A stretch of 29,403 nucleotides of DNA from DATEOR01 sp035296905. GTDB taxonomy: Bacteria > Actinomycetota > Thermoleophilia > Gaiellales > Gaiellaceae. Shown one piece after another: positions 1 through 8,943 of the stretch. The stretch lies in NCBI GenBank assembly GCA_035296905.1, contig DATHAA010000048.1:1-29403 (forward strand), written 5' to 3'. A model generated the notes under the pieces. That model made no database searches and was not told the origin of the DNA. It saw only the letters and a program-made list of their open reading frames with translations. Position 1 is the first letter of the stretch. Each line of letters begins with the position of its first letter. Position numbers and translations under genes: made by a program.

Positions 1-1147
1 TCTCCATGAGCGCGTTGCCGCCCAGGCGGTTCGCGCCGTGGACGGAAACGCACGCGCACTCCCCCGCCGCGAAGAGGCCCTCGAGCGCCGTCTTCCCGTC
101 GAGGTCCGTCTCGACGCCGCCCATGTGGTAGTGGGCGCCCGGCCGAACAGGAATCGGGTCGTGGATCGGGTCGACGCCGGCGAACACCATCGAGAGCTCC
201 CGCGTCCCGTGCAGCCGCTCGATGATCTTCTCCGCGCCGAGGTGGCGCAGGTCGAGCAGGACGTTGCCGTCGACTCCGCGCCCCTCGTCGATCTCCGTTT
301 GCTCCGCGCGCGAGATGACGTCGCGGCTCGCGAGCTCCATCGCGTTCGGCGCGTAGTCCTTGAGGAAGCGATCGCCTTCCGCGTTCAGAAGGTAGGCGCC
401 CTCCCCGCGGCAGCCCTCCGTGATGAGGACTCCCGTGGGCGAGAGCGTCGTTGGGTGGAACTGCATCATCTCCATGTCCTTGAGCGGCACGCCGACACGG
501 AGCGCCATCGCCATCCCGTCGCCCGTGCAGGCATAGGCGTTCGTCGTGCCGGAGTAGAGGCGCCCTGCCCCACCCGTCGCGAGAATCACGGTCTTCGCGC
601 CGATCGTGCGCAGACCGCCGTTCAGGAGATCCCAGCAGATGACGCCCTGGCAGCGGTTGTCGTCCTCGACGAGCTGCCAGGCGAAGTACTCCTCGTAGAC
701 CTGGAGGTCGCGCTTCATCACCTGCTCGTAGAGGACGTGGACGAGGACGTGGCCCGTGATGTCGGCGGCGTAGGCGGTGCGCGGCTCGCCGGCGGCGCCG
801 AACGGCCTCTGCGCGATCCGCCCGTCCTCGGTGCGCGAGAAGACCGCGCCCCAGTGCTCGAGCTGGTAGACGTCGCCGGGCGCCTCGTCGCAGAGAACCT
901 GGATCGCGTCCTGGTCGCCGAGGTAGTCCGAGCCCTTGGCGGTGTCGAAGGCGTGCTTCTCGGGATCGTCCTCGGATGCGTTGCCGAGCGCGGCATTGAT
1001 CCCGCCCTCAGCGGCGCCCGAGTGGCTGCGGACCGGATGGATCTTGGAGATGAGCGCGACATCGGCCCCCTGATCGTGGGCCTCGATAGCCGCGCGCATG
1101 CCGGCACAGCCGGCACCGACGATCAGTACGTCGTGCTTCGCTTCCAC
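1..1147 (-). CDS. sdhA: Succinate dehydrogenase/fumarate reductase flavoprotein subunit (N-terminal 382 residues, cut by left edge)
   Basis: Flavoprotein of respiratory complex II, oxidising succinate to fumarate on the inner face of the membrane. Seen: an FAD-binding GAGCAG near residues 11-16; SHSGAAEGG at 41-49, whose His42 matches the histidine that carries covalent FAD in SdhA/FrdA; the active-site HPTTL at 231-235; TEGCRGEG at 243-250; the late FAD motif around HGANRLGGN at 370-378. The C-terminal capping and helical parts lie beyond the left edge. The start is GTG 1147 (TTG 1150 is directly before it); no good Shine-Dalgarno is visible. It follows pckA on the same strand by 37 nt, so co-transcription is likely. 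The iron-sulfur and membrane subunits are not in view. Family is certain; SDH rather than FRD is inferred from the aerobic TCA context. Confidence 0.93.
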   Translation of the reverse strand, partial: MEAKHDVLIVGAGCAGMRAAIEAHDQGADVALISKIHPVRSHSGAAEGGINAALGNASEDDPEKHAFDTAKGSDYLGDQDAIQVLCDEAPGDVYQLEHWGAVFSRTEDGRIAQRPFGAAGEPRTAYAADITGHVLVHVLYEQVMKRDLQVYEEYFAWQLVEDDNRCQGVICWDLLNGGLRTIGAKTVILATGGAGRLYSGTTNAYACTGDGMAMALRVGVPLKDMEMMQFHPTTLSPTGVLITEGCRGEGAYLLNAEGDRFLKDYAPNAMELASRDVISRAEQTEIDEGRGVDGNVLLDLRHLGAEKIIERLHGTRELSMVFAGVDPIHDPIPVRPGAHYHMGGVETDLDGKTALEGLFAAGECACVSVHGANRLGGNALME

Positions 1148-1184
1148 CAACGCGGACGCTATCCGATCGGCCTGAACGTGGGCG

Positions 1185-2768
<1,584 letters not shown>

Positions 2769-2777
2769 GGTCGCCGT

Positions 2778-2783
2778 ATCGTA
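2778..2783 (-). promoter_or_regulatory. Probable -10 box of pckA, leaderless promoter
   Basis: On the minus strand TACGAT fits the actinobacterial TAnnnT -10 pattern and is separated from the ATG by exactly 9 nt, so transcription should begin at or within about 2 nt of the start codon. No convincing -35 was found. The overlapping CCGTATC (2774-2780, plus strand) is also found as both arms of the inverted repeat at 7737-7757. Confidence 0.45.
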
Positions 2784-2821
2784 CGCATCATCCCGCCGCC
2801 CTGGCCGGACGAGGCCTGCAA

Positions 2822-3268
2822 ATGGAATACATCCTCGAACGCACCCAGACCGTCCCCGTCGCGATCCAGGATGCGTTCGGCTTCTTCTCGGAGGCCCGCA
2901 ACCTCGAGGAGATCACGCCCTCGTGGCTGCGCTTCGAGGTGCTGAGCGCACCGGACGAGCTTCGCTACGGCTCCCTCATCGCCTACCGGCTCGAGCTCTT
3001 CCGGGTCCCGATCCACTGGCTGACGAGAATCGCGACCTGGCAGCCGCCGCGGAGCTTCGCCGACGAGCAGATCTCCGGCCCGTATCCGCTCTGGGAGCAC
3101 ACGCACCGTTTCTCTCCGGCGGACGACGGCACGGAGATCTACGACCACATTCGCTACCGCGTGCCCGGCGGCCCACTCGCCCCGGCCTTGCAAAAGCCGT
3201 TCGTCAGCCGCTGGCTGGACCAGATCTTCGACTACCGAGCCGAGCGGCTCCGGGAGATCCTCGGATGA
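2822..3268 (+). CDS. SRPBCC-family protein (START/polyketide cyclase-like fold)
   Basis: A 148-residue protein with the look of the SRPBCC helix-grip fold, which binds hydrophobic ligands in a central cavity. Seen: an N-terminal beta strand with IQDAFGFFSEARNLEEITP near 16-34, the usual 'ligand-binding SRPBCC' opening; Trp/Phe-rich strands (GPYPLWEHTHRF) in the middle; a long C-terminal helix ending RLREIL. GAGG lies 8 nt before ATG 2822. The next gene starts inside its stop codon (ATGA), so the two are translationally coupled. The ligand is not predictable from sequence. Signal peptide and membrane segments are absent; cytosolic. Confidence 0.8.
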   Translation: MEYILERTQTVPVAIQDAFGFFSEARNLEEITPSWLRFEVLSAPDELRYGSLIAYRLELFRVPIHWLTRIATWQPPRSFADEQISGPYPLWEHTHRFSPADDGTEIYDHIRYRVPGGPLAPALQKPFVSRWLDQIFDYRAERLREILG

Positions 3269-3516
3269 CCAGCGAGCCCTGCCCTCTCTGCGGAGCGGAG
3301 GCCGTCATCACCGTCGGGCCGGTCTACGGCGGTGTGACGCGGAAGCTCTGGCGCCGGCGGCCCTTCGAGGAGGCGCTCTACCGCTGCGCGGAGGGCCACG
3401 TCTACTCCGTGCGGAACGAGGGGGGTTCCGTCACGACGGAGCCGTACGAGAGCGTGGACGAGTGGCTCGAGCGGAAGACGGGCACGGAGCGGCTCGAGCG
3501 GCCGCCCGGCCTCTAG
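3265..3516 (+). CDS. Small zinc-ribbon-like hypothetical protein
   Basis: An 83-residue protein with CPLC at residues 6-9 and CAEGH at 41-45; Cys6, Cys9, Cys41 and His45 could form one zinc knuckle. Between them is a basic stretch (RKLWRRRPF), and the tail is acidic and charged. I do not recognise the family. ATG 3265 overlaps the SRPBCC stop by 4 nt (ATGA), so the two form a bicistron and perhaps act together. The stop codon shares the tetranucleotide CTAG with the stop of the convergent DUF2071-like gene. Function unknown; a small nucleic-acid- or protein-binding zinc ribbon is a guess. Confidence 0.72.
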   Translation: MTSEPCPLCGAEAVITVGPVYGGVTRKLWRRRPFEEALYRCAEGHVYSVRNEGGSVTTEPYESVDEWLERKTGTERLERPPGL

Positions 3517-4121
3517 GCGAGCGTCTTCGCCGGCTCCGTCTCGAAGGTCGTCTTGGCGGTGTAGACGAGCTGCGGCTCCCCGCCCGGCGTGAAGCCGTAG
3601 CCGAGCAAAACGTGCGCCGTGGCCGGAGCGGCGAGCTCTGCAGACTTCCACTCGGCGGGCCCGCGCTGGACCCGGATCGCCCTGAGGCCGCCCGACTCGA
3701 AGATGCCGAGCTCGTGGCGGCCGAGATCGCCAGGGTCGGCCGGTCCGTCAGGGCGGTAGCGGATGTCCACGCCGAGGCCCGGGGCCCGGAGCCGGCCCGG
3801 CCTCACGCGCAGCCTGGCGCTTCGGTACGGCGCGCCGAAGAGAAGCCCCGGCAAGCCTGCCGGAGTCACGCGCGAAGCGAGGAAGAGCACCGCAGGCTCG
3901 TCCTTCCAGGTCACGTACGTGCGCACGTTCAGCTGAGAGAAAGGCAGGACCGGAGAGCGCCCGACCCGTCCTCGGCGAACGCGGAACGAGACCACCGAAA
4001 CGACGTGGCGCCCGTCCACCTCGGCCGGTTGCATCCCGCGCGGAGCTACGCGCTCCACGGACTCGCGGCTCGTCTCCCAGCTGGCGAGGAGAAGGTCTTC
4101 GACGTCGAGGCGGATGCGCAT
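3513..4121 (-). CDS. DUF2071 (YqjF-like) family protein
   Basis: A 202-residue protein resembling the DUF2071/YqjF group (acetoacetate-decarboxylase-like fold; function unestablished). Seen: an N-terminal SWETSRESVERVAP-type segment, then GRHVVSVVSFRVRRGRVG, then FSQLNVRTYVTWKDEPAVLFLASR, which carries the family's N-V-R-T-Y-V signature. No signal peptide or membrane segment. The start is ATG 4121. The gene is convergent with the zinc-ribbon gene (4-nt stop overlap) and divergent from the recombinase pair, with only 38 nt between. Role unknown. Confidence 0.78.
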   Translation of the reverse strand: MRIRLDVEDLLLASWETSRESVERVAPRGMQPAEVDGRHVVSVVSFRVRRGRVGRSPVLPFSQLNVRTYVTWKDEPAVLFLASRVTPAGLPGLLFGAPYRSARLRVRPGRLRAPGLGVDIRYRPDGPADPGDLGRHELGIFESGGLRAIRVQRGPAEWKSAELAAPATAHVLLGYGFTPGGEPQLVYTAKTTFETEPAKTLA

Positions 4122-4159
4122 CGGGCAGGAACCCTAGTCCGCAGGCGAAAAACCCTGCC

Positions 4160-5008
4160 GTGGAGACACGAGCTGCGATCGACCGTTTTCTCGAGAGTCC
4201 AGCGCTCTCGGACGCGACCAAGCGCGCGTACCGCTGCGACCTCGAGGAGTTCGCCGCCTGGCTGCGCCGGCGCGGGCTCGGCCTCGCCGATGTCGACACC
4301 GCCGCGATCTCCGACTACGCCGCCGAGCTCGGCGCCGACCGCCCGGGCCGGACACCGCGCAAGCTGGCGCCGCAGACCCTGGCGCGGAAGCTCGCGGCTG
4401 TGCGCTCCCTCATCCGCTCGGCCTTGGGGCCGGCGCAGGTCCCCCAGGTCTCGCTCACGGGACGGCGCGGCCGCCGCCTTCCGCACGCGCCTCGTCCGGA
4501 GGAGACCGACGACCTCCTGGACGCCTTGACCGGCGACGACCCGCTCGCACTGCGCAACCGCGCCCTCTTCGAGCTCCTTTACTCGGCCGGGCTGCGGACG
4601 CAGGAGGCGGTCGATCTCACGCTCGCCTCCGTCGACTTCGAGCAGGAGGCACTGCTCGTCCGCGGCAAGGGCGGCAAGGAGCGTGCCGTCCCGCTCGGCG
4701 AGGAGGCCGCGTACCGACTGCAGGTCTACCTCGAGGACGGCCGGCCCGAGCTCGCAAAGGGCGCAGACGACCATGTCTTCCTCTCGGCCCACGGGCGGCC
4801 CCTGGACACGTCCACCCTGCGCCGCCTCGTCCCGAATCCCCACCGGCTCCGCCACGCCTTCGCCACGCACTTGCTCGAAGGCGGCGCCGACCTGCGCACG
4901 ATCCAGGAGCTTCTCGGCCACTCCTCGCTCTCGACCACCCAGGTGTACAGCCATGTCGACGCCAAGCGACTCCGGCGCGTCTACGACCAGGCCCATCCCC
5001 GCGCCTGA
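4160..5008 (+). CDS. Tyrosine recombinase, XerC/XerD-like (first of tandem pair)
   Basis: A 282-residue tyrosine recombinase, which cuts and rejoins DNA through a 3'-phosphotyrosine. The N-terminal core-binding SAM-like domain covers about 1-95 and the catalytic domain about 105-275. All catalytic positions are visible: Arg146 (AGLRTQEAV), Lys173 (KGGKERAV), His228-x-x-Arg231, His254 (LLGHSS) and Tyr263 (QVYSHV). It is short for XerC/D: the stretch before the HxxR motif (about 220-228) lacks roughly a dozen residues that the next gene has. GTG 4160 is the start. It overlaps the second recombinase by 56 nt. No phage or transposon genes are nearby, so a housekeeping Xer role in dimer resolution is plausible but unproven. 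Confidence 0.9.
   Translation: METRAAIDRFLESPALSDATKRAYRCDLEEFAAWLRRRGLGLADVDTAAISDYAAELGADRPGRTPRKLAPQTLARKLAAVRSLIRSALGPAQVPQVSLTGRRGRRLPHAPRPEETDDLLDALTGDDPLALRNRALFELLYSAGLRTQEAVDLTLASVDFEQEALLVRGKGGKERAVPLGEEAAYRLQVYLEDGRPELAKGADDHVFLSAHGRPLDTSTLRRLVPNPHRLRHAFATHLLEGGADLRTIQELLGHSSLSTTQVYSHVDAKRLRRVYDQAHPRA
4941..4945 (+). promoter_or_regulatory. Ribosome binding site deciding the start of the second recombinase
   Basis: AGGTG is spaced 7 nt from ATG 4953. The frame is open much further upstream, but this is the only in-frame ATG with a Shine-Dalgarno, and it places the start inside the end of the first recombinase. Confidence 0.55.
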
Positions 5009-5990
5009 CCCGGAGGTCAAGGGCTTCCTCGCGCTCCTCGCCGCTCGCCGGGCGCCGAGGACGGTGGACGCCTACCGCCGCGACCTGTCCGATCTGGCCC
5101 GCTATCTCGGCCGTTCACCCGCGGACGCGAGCACCGATGACCTGCAGGCCTGGCTCGCCGACCTGAGAGGGCGCGGCCAGGCGTCGTCCTCCATCGCCCG
5201 ACGGGCCGCCGCGGCGCGCTCCTTCTACAACCATCTCGTCCTTCTCGGCCGCCGAGAGGACAACCCGGCGGCCGAGCTGGACCTCCCGCGGCGCCGCACG
5301 CGACTCCCCCGCACGCTCTCGCCCGGCGAGGTCGAGCGCCTGATCCAGGCAGCGAACGGGGTGACCCCGCGCACGCTCCGCGACCGCGCCCTGGTCGAGC
5401 TCCTCTACGGAGCCGGGCTTCGGGTCAGCGAGGCCGTGGGGCTCGACCGCGGCCGGATCGACCTGGACAACCGCGTCGTGCGGTGCCTCGGCAAGGGAGA
5501 CAAGGAGCGGATCGTCCCGCTCGGACGCGAAGGAGTCGAGGCCGTGCGCCGCTATCTCGCCCGGGGCCGGCCCTTCCTGGATCGCCGGCACCGCCCAGAG
5601 CTTTTCCTCAACGCGCAGGGTGGCGCCCTGACGCGGGCCGGCGCCTTCCACATCCTCCGCCGCCTGGCCGCCAGGGCGGGCCTCGATCCAACCCGTGTCC
5701 ACCCACATCTCCTCCGCCACTCGTTTGCCACGCATCTTTTGGAGGGCGGCGCGGACCTGCGATCGGTGCAGGAGATGCTCGGCCACGCCGATCTGGGCAC
5801 GACGGAGATCTACACCCATGTTTCGGACGCGCGCCGGCGTGACACCTATTTCAGTGCGCACCCACATGCGCGCCGTCGCGAACGAAACGAGCCCAATGCC
5901 AAACGATCCACACTTGCTGGGAGTCCTGATCACCACGACAGGGGTCGGGCTGGCGATGACGTGGCTCGCGGCTCGGGTGAGCCTGATTGA
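4953..5990 (+). CDS. Tyrosine recombinase, XerC/XerD-like (second of tandem pair)
   Basis: A 345-residue tyrosine recombinase. The core-binding domain runs about 20-110 (VKGFLALLAARRAPRTVDAY opens it) and the catalytic domain about 120-305. Catalytic residues visible: Arg157 (GAGLRVSEAV), Lys184 (GKGDKERIVPL), His252-x-x-Arg255, His278 (MLGHADL) and Tyr287 (EIYTHV). The body ends near residue 307 as XerC/D normally do (DTYFSAHPHA). About 38 further basic, low-complexity residues overlap the next small gene in another frame and may be unconserved read-on. The first 18 residues overlap the upstream recombinase. Two adjacent paralogues suggest a heterodimeric XerC/XerD pair, but I cannot say which is which. 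Confidence 0.9.
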   Translation: MSTPSDSGASTTRPIPAPDPEVKGFLALLAARRAPRTVDAYRRDLSDLARYLGRSPADASTDDLQAWLADLRGRGQASSSIARRAAAARSFYNHLVLLGRREDNPAAELDLPRRRTRLPRTLSPGEVERLIQAANGVTPRTLRDRALVELLYGAGLRVSEAVGLDRGRIDLDNRVVRCLGKGDKERIVPLGREGVEAVRRYLARGRPFLDRRHRPELFLNAQGGALTRAGAFHILRRLAARAGLDPTRVHPHLLRHSFATHLLEGGADLRSVQEMLGHADLGTTEIYTHVSDARRRDTYFSAHPHARRRERNEPNAKRSTLAGSPDHHDRGRAGDDVARGSGEPD

Positions 5991-6060
5991 GTTCCGCAAG
6001 CCGAACAGGTGCCCCGCCTGCGGCCGGCAGAGGATCGGCCGAACCTGCGGCTGCCGCTAA
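5896..6060 (+). CDS. 54-residue membrane protein with C-terminal zinc-ribbon-like motif
   Basis: Starts at ATG 5896. One hydrophobic segment spans about residues 7-30 (LLGVLITTTGVGLAMTWLAA), followed by a basic stretch and CPACGRQRIGRTCGC (39-53), four cysteines spaced like a compact zinc knuckle. Its 5' part overlaps the 3' end of the second recombinase by 95 nt in a different frame. Its TAA shares CTAA with the stop of the convergent HEAT-repeat gene. No Shine-Dalgarno is obvious. Family not recognised; the clean TM-plus-CxxC layout argues for a real gene, and overlap-driven chance is the alternative. Confidence 0.55.
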   Translation: MPNDPHLLGVLITTTGVGLAMTWLAARVSLIEFRKPNRCPACGRQRIGRTCGCR

Positions 6061-6542
6061 CGAGCCGCGGCCTTTTTCTTGAGCGCTTGGTGAACCGCTG
6101 CGGCGGTCTGCCGTAGATCGCGCTCGTCGGCTTCCTCACCGAGGTGCGCGAGAAGCGTGATCGTGTCCGGGGTCGGTGAGCCGTTCTTAAGTGAGAGGAC
6201 GGCGAGCCTGCGCACCGCCGGGTTCGGGTCGTCGTTGGCGAGCGAGTGCAGCAGCGGACGCGACCCGTTGACGAGCCCGGGATGGTCGCGCGATAGGAGC
6301 TCCAGCGAGAGCAGGGCGGACCCGCGGCACGCCGGGCTCGTGTCCTCGAGCCCGCGTCGCAGAAGCTCCGTCTTCTGGTTGAAGCGGAGCTGGCCGATCG
6401 CACGGTAGGCGACCGCCCGCTCCTGATAGTTCGCGCTCCGCGCGGCGGCCTCGAGGTCGTCACCCACCTCGCGGCGAAGATCGGCGAGCGCGCGCTCGTC
6501 CTTGGCCTCTGCCGCGAGCGCGACGGCCTCGGCGAGGGTCAA
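6057..6542 (-). CDS. HEAT-repeat-like helical protein
   Basis: A 161-residue, nearly all-helical protein. Repeating units of about 30 residues such as ERAVAYRAIGQLRFNQKTELLRRGLEDTSPACRGSALLSLELL and PNPAVRRLAVLSLKNG have the HEAT/armadillo pattern of conserved Ala-Leu-Leu and Pro/Arg turns. These fold into protein-binding solenoids. Start TTG 6542 overlaps the citrate synthase stop (TTGA), so it is translated with that gene. What it binds is unknown; coupling to citrate synthase could mean an accessory role or mere co-expression. Confidence 0.78.
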   Translation of the reverse strand: MTLAEAVALAAEAKDERALADLRREVGDDLEAAARSANYQERAVAYRAIGQLRFNQKTELLRRGLEDTSPACRGSALLSLELLSRDHPGLVNGSRPLLHSLANDDPNPAVRRLAVLSLKNGSPTPDTITLLAHLGEEADERDLRQTAAAVHQALKKKAAAR

Positions 6543-7618
6543 GTGGTCGCCGTGATCGAGCGGGGCGCCGGTCCGACGTACTTCGCGGACGGGCGAATGA
6601 GGCGGCCGGTGCGCATCTGCTCCAGGATGTGCGCAGACCAGCCCGCTACCCGCGCACAGGCGAAGAGCGCGGGGAAGAGCGGCGGCGGAATGTTGGCGAT
6701 GTCGAGCACGACCGCCGACCAGAACTCGACGTTCGTGGCGAGGACGCGGTCCGGATGGCGCGCGGCAAGCTCCTCGAGAGCGGCCTGCTCGAGCGCCTCG
6801 GCAACCTCGACGCGCGACGACTCGAGCTCGCGCGCGGTTCCTCGCAGGACGCGTGCCCGCGGGTCCTCGGCACGATAGACGCGATGGCCGAAACCCATGA
6901 TCCGCTCGCCGCGGTCCAGGAGATCGCGCACGTACTGCGAGACGTCATCGGTGTCCGCCACCTCGTCGAGCATCTTGAGGACCCGGGTCGGGGCGCCGCC
7001 GTGGAGCGGCCCGGAAAGCGCGCCGACGGCCGCGGACATCGCGGCCGCGCAGTCGCCGCCGGTCGAGGCGACGATGCGGCCGGTGAAGGTGGAGGCGTTG
7101 GCTCCGTGCTCGGCCGCGGAGACCCAGTAGGAATCGATCGCGCGCACGTGACGCGGATCGGCCTCCCCTCGCCAGCGGAGGAGGAAGCGCTCGGCCGCGG
7201 TGTCCCCCCTCGAGACGAGGTCGTCGGAGACGCGATCCGGTCCCCGCGCCGACTGGGCGACGATCGAGATCATCGTGGCCGAGAGCCGTGCGAGGTCGTC
7301 CCGCGCCTCGGTGTCGGTCATGTCGATGAGCTGCTTCAGGCCCCACTGCCCTGCGAGCGCGGCGGTCGCGGACTGGAGGTCCGCCATCGCACTGCCGGTC
7401 TTCGCGGGCAGGTCGACGTTCTCGGCGCGCGGCATCCCCGGCTCGAAGTTGTCGTCGACGAGGAGGCCCCAGACCTTCTCGTAAGGCACGTGGCCCACGA
7501 GCTCTTCGATGTCCACTCCGCGGTAGCGGAGCGCGTTGCCTTCTTTGTCGGGCTCGGCGATCTCGGTCTCGAAGGCGACGACGCCCTCGAGGCCCGGCTT
7601 GAAGTCGCTTCCTTCCAT
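6539..7618 (-). CDS. gltA: Citrate synthase, CitA-like
   Basis: Condenses oxaloacetate and acetyl-CoA to citrate. The 359 residues fit the short (dimer-type) citrate synthases. Seen: His206 in GPLHGGAP and His245 in GFGHRVYR, the two catalytic histidines; SAKYVGPAPR near the C-terminus. The usual catalytic Asp (NVDF/Y) is Glu298 here (TNVEFWSAVVLD), which from memory is also the form in mycobacterial CitA (citrate synthase 2). The alternative is a 2-methylcitrate synthase, less likely in this TCA context. ATG 7618 is chosen because homology begins there; GGGAG abuts the ATG, too close to serve, while TACCGT lies 9 nt upstream, suggesting a leaderless message. The HEAT gene follows with a 4-nt overlap. 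Confidence 0.92.
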   Translation of the reverse strand: MEGSDFKPGLEGVVAFETEIAEPDKEGNALRYRGVDIEELVGHVPYEKVWGLLVDDNFEPGMPRAENVDLPAKTGSAMADLQSATAALAGQWGLKQLIDMTDTEARDDLARLSATMISIVAQSARGPDRVSDDLVSRGDTAAERFLLRWRGEADPRHVRAIDSYWVSAAEHGANASTFTGRIVASTGGDCAAAMSAAVGALSGPLHGGAPTRVLKMLDEVADTDDVSQYVRDLLDRGERIMGFGHRVYRAEDPRARVLRGTARELESSRVEVAEALEQAALEELAARHPDRVLATNVEFWSAVVLDIANIPPPLFPALFACARVAGWSAHILEQMRTGRLIRPSAKYVGPAPRSITATT

Positions 7619-7627
7619 CTCCCGAGA

Positions 7628-7633
7628 ACGGTA
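7628..7633 (-). promoter_or_regulatory. Probable -10 box of citrate synthase
   Basis: Minus-strand TACCGT (TAnnnT) ends 9 nt before ATG 7618, the same spacing as at pckA and pgsA. No clear -35. Confidence 0.4.
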
Positions 7634-7736
7634 CCGAACCCTGAGTGGATTACGCCCCAAAGAGGCCGAAACCGACTGGAGACCTGAGCCGTCGAGCCGG
7701 CCCGGATCGGCGCGAAGGCTTCGTCCTCGGTCGTCC

Positions 7737-7757
7737 CCGTATCTAGATCCGATACGG
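7737..7757. promoter_or_regulatory. Inverted repeat, candidate operator between citrate synthase and isocitrate dehydrogenase
   Basis: CCGTATC (7737-7743), 7-nt spacer, GATACGG (7751-7757): perfect 7-bp arms in the 233-nt gap between divergent TCA genes. The half-site CCGTATC is also present in the pckA promoter (2774-2780). Arm length and place suggest a dimeric repressor or activator site shared by both genes. The regulator is unknown. Confidence 0.45.
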
Positions 7758-7833
7758 AGACTCCCTGCGTCCTGGCCTCGCATCCGACCGGCCCGGCCCG
7801 ACGACGAGGCCCCAGGCGGTCCCGACCTCCAGC

Positions 7834-7839
7834 TACCAT
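7834..7839 (+). promoter_or_regulatory. Probable -10 box of isocitrate dehydrogenase
   Basis: TACCAT (TAnnnT) ends 12 nt before ATG 7852. No Shine-Dalgarno lies before that ATG, so a leader of at most a few nucleotides is likely. Confidence 0.4.
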
Positions 7840-7851
7840 CACGCCGCGCCC

Positions 7852-8943
7852 ATGGCTCATCGCGTGACCCTCATTCCCGGTGACGGCACCGGGCCCGAGC
7901 TTGCCGAGGCCACGCGCCGGGTCCTCGACGCGACCGGTGTCGAATTCGACTGGGACGTGCAGCAGGCGGGGGCCGACGTCATGGACCAGCACGGCGGCAA
8001 CCCGCTCCCCGACCCCGTCCTCGAGTCGATCAAGCAGAACGGCGTCGCGATCAAGGGGCCGATCACGACTCCGGTCGGTACAGGGTTCCGAAGCGTCAAC
8101 GTCGCCCTCCGCAAGACCCTTGACCTCTACGGACAGGTGCGCCCCTGCAAGAGCTACAAGGGCGTTCGCTCTCGCTATTCGAGCGTCGACCTCGTCGTCG
8201 TACGCGAGAACACCGAGGACCTCTACGCCGGGATCGAGTTCGAGGAGGGAACAGAGCACGCCGCCTCCCTCGTCGACTGGGTCGAGCACCACGGCCAGGG
8301 GCGGATCCGCGAGGGCTCCGGGATCTCGCTCAAGCCGATTTCGGTCACCGGCTCGCGCCGCATCGTCGAGTTCGCATTCGACTACGCGCGCAAAAACGGC
8401 CGCCGCAAGGTGACCGCCGTGCACAAGGCCAACATCATGAAGTTCACGGACGGCCTCTTCCTCCGCGTCGCCCGCGAGGTGGCCGAGGAGCAGAGCGACA
8501 TCGAGTTCGAGGACAGGATCGTGGACAACCTCAGCATGCAGCTGGTGCAGCGGCCCGAGGAGCACGACGTCCTCGTGTGCCCGAATCTCTACGGCGACAT
8601 CGTCTCCGACCTCTGCGCCGGCCTCATAGGCGGTCTCGGCCTCGCGCCCGGCGGCAACTTCGGGACGCCCGCGGCGGTCTTCGAGCCCACGCACGGCTCG
8701 GCCCCCAAGTACGCCGGCCAGAACAAAGTGAACCCGATGGCGATGCTCCTCTCCGGCGTGATGATGCTCCGCCACCTCGAGGAGCGCGAAGCGGCCGACC
8801 GCGTCGAGGGCGCAATCGCCGCCGTCATCGCGGACGGGCGCAGCGTCACCTACGACATGAAACCGACCCGCAACGACCCGACCGCCGTCGGTACGAGCGA
8901 CGTCGCCGATGCCATCATCGACCGAATGGGAGTACGAGTTTGA
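7852..8943 (+). CDS. icd: Isocitrate dehydrogenase, NAD-type (isocitrate/isopropylmalate dehydrogenase family)
   Basis: Oxidatively decarboxylates isocitrate to 2-oxoglutarate. Its 363 residues are of the short beta-decarboxylating dehydrogenase type. Seen: IPGDGTGPEL at 8-17; GPITTPVGTGFRSVNVALRK near 69-88, where the S-x-N-x-x-L-R pattern is the isocitrate-type substrate loop rather than the isopropylmalate one; RENTEDLYAG; HKANIMKFTDGLF; NLYGDIVSDLCAGL with its metal-binding aspartates; EPTHGSAPKYAG, which points to NAD use. Homoisocitrate or 3-isopropylmalate activity is possible in principle but the TCA setting favours isocitrate. The malate dehydrogenase start (TTG) overlaps its stop. 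Confidence 0.9.
   Translation: MAHRVTLIPGDGTGPELAEATRRVLDATGVEFDWDVQQAGADVMDQHGGNPLPDPVLESIKQNGVAIKGPITTPVGTGFRSVNVALRKTLDLYGQVRPCKSYKGVRSRYSSVDLVVVRENTEDLYAGIEFEEGTEHAASLVDWVEHHGQGRIREGSGISLKPISVTGSRRIVEFAFDYARKNGRRKVTAVHKANIMKFTDGLFLRVAREVAEEQSDIEFEDRIVDNLSMQLVQRPEEHDVLVCPNLYGDIVSDLCAGLIGGLGLAPGGNFGTPAAVFEPTHGSAPKYAGQNKVNPMAMLLSGVMMLRHLEEREAADRVEGAIAAVIADGRSVTYDMKPTRNDPTAVGTSDVADAIIDRMGVRV

Noticed and set aside
4160..5990. A prophage or integrative element marked by the two recombinases
   Set aside because: No phage, plasmid or transfer genes, no tRNA attachment site and no composition change flank them.
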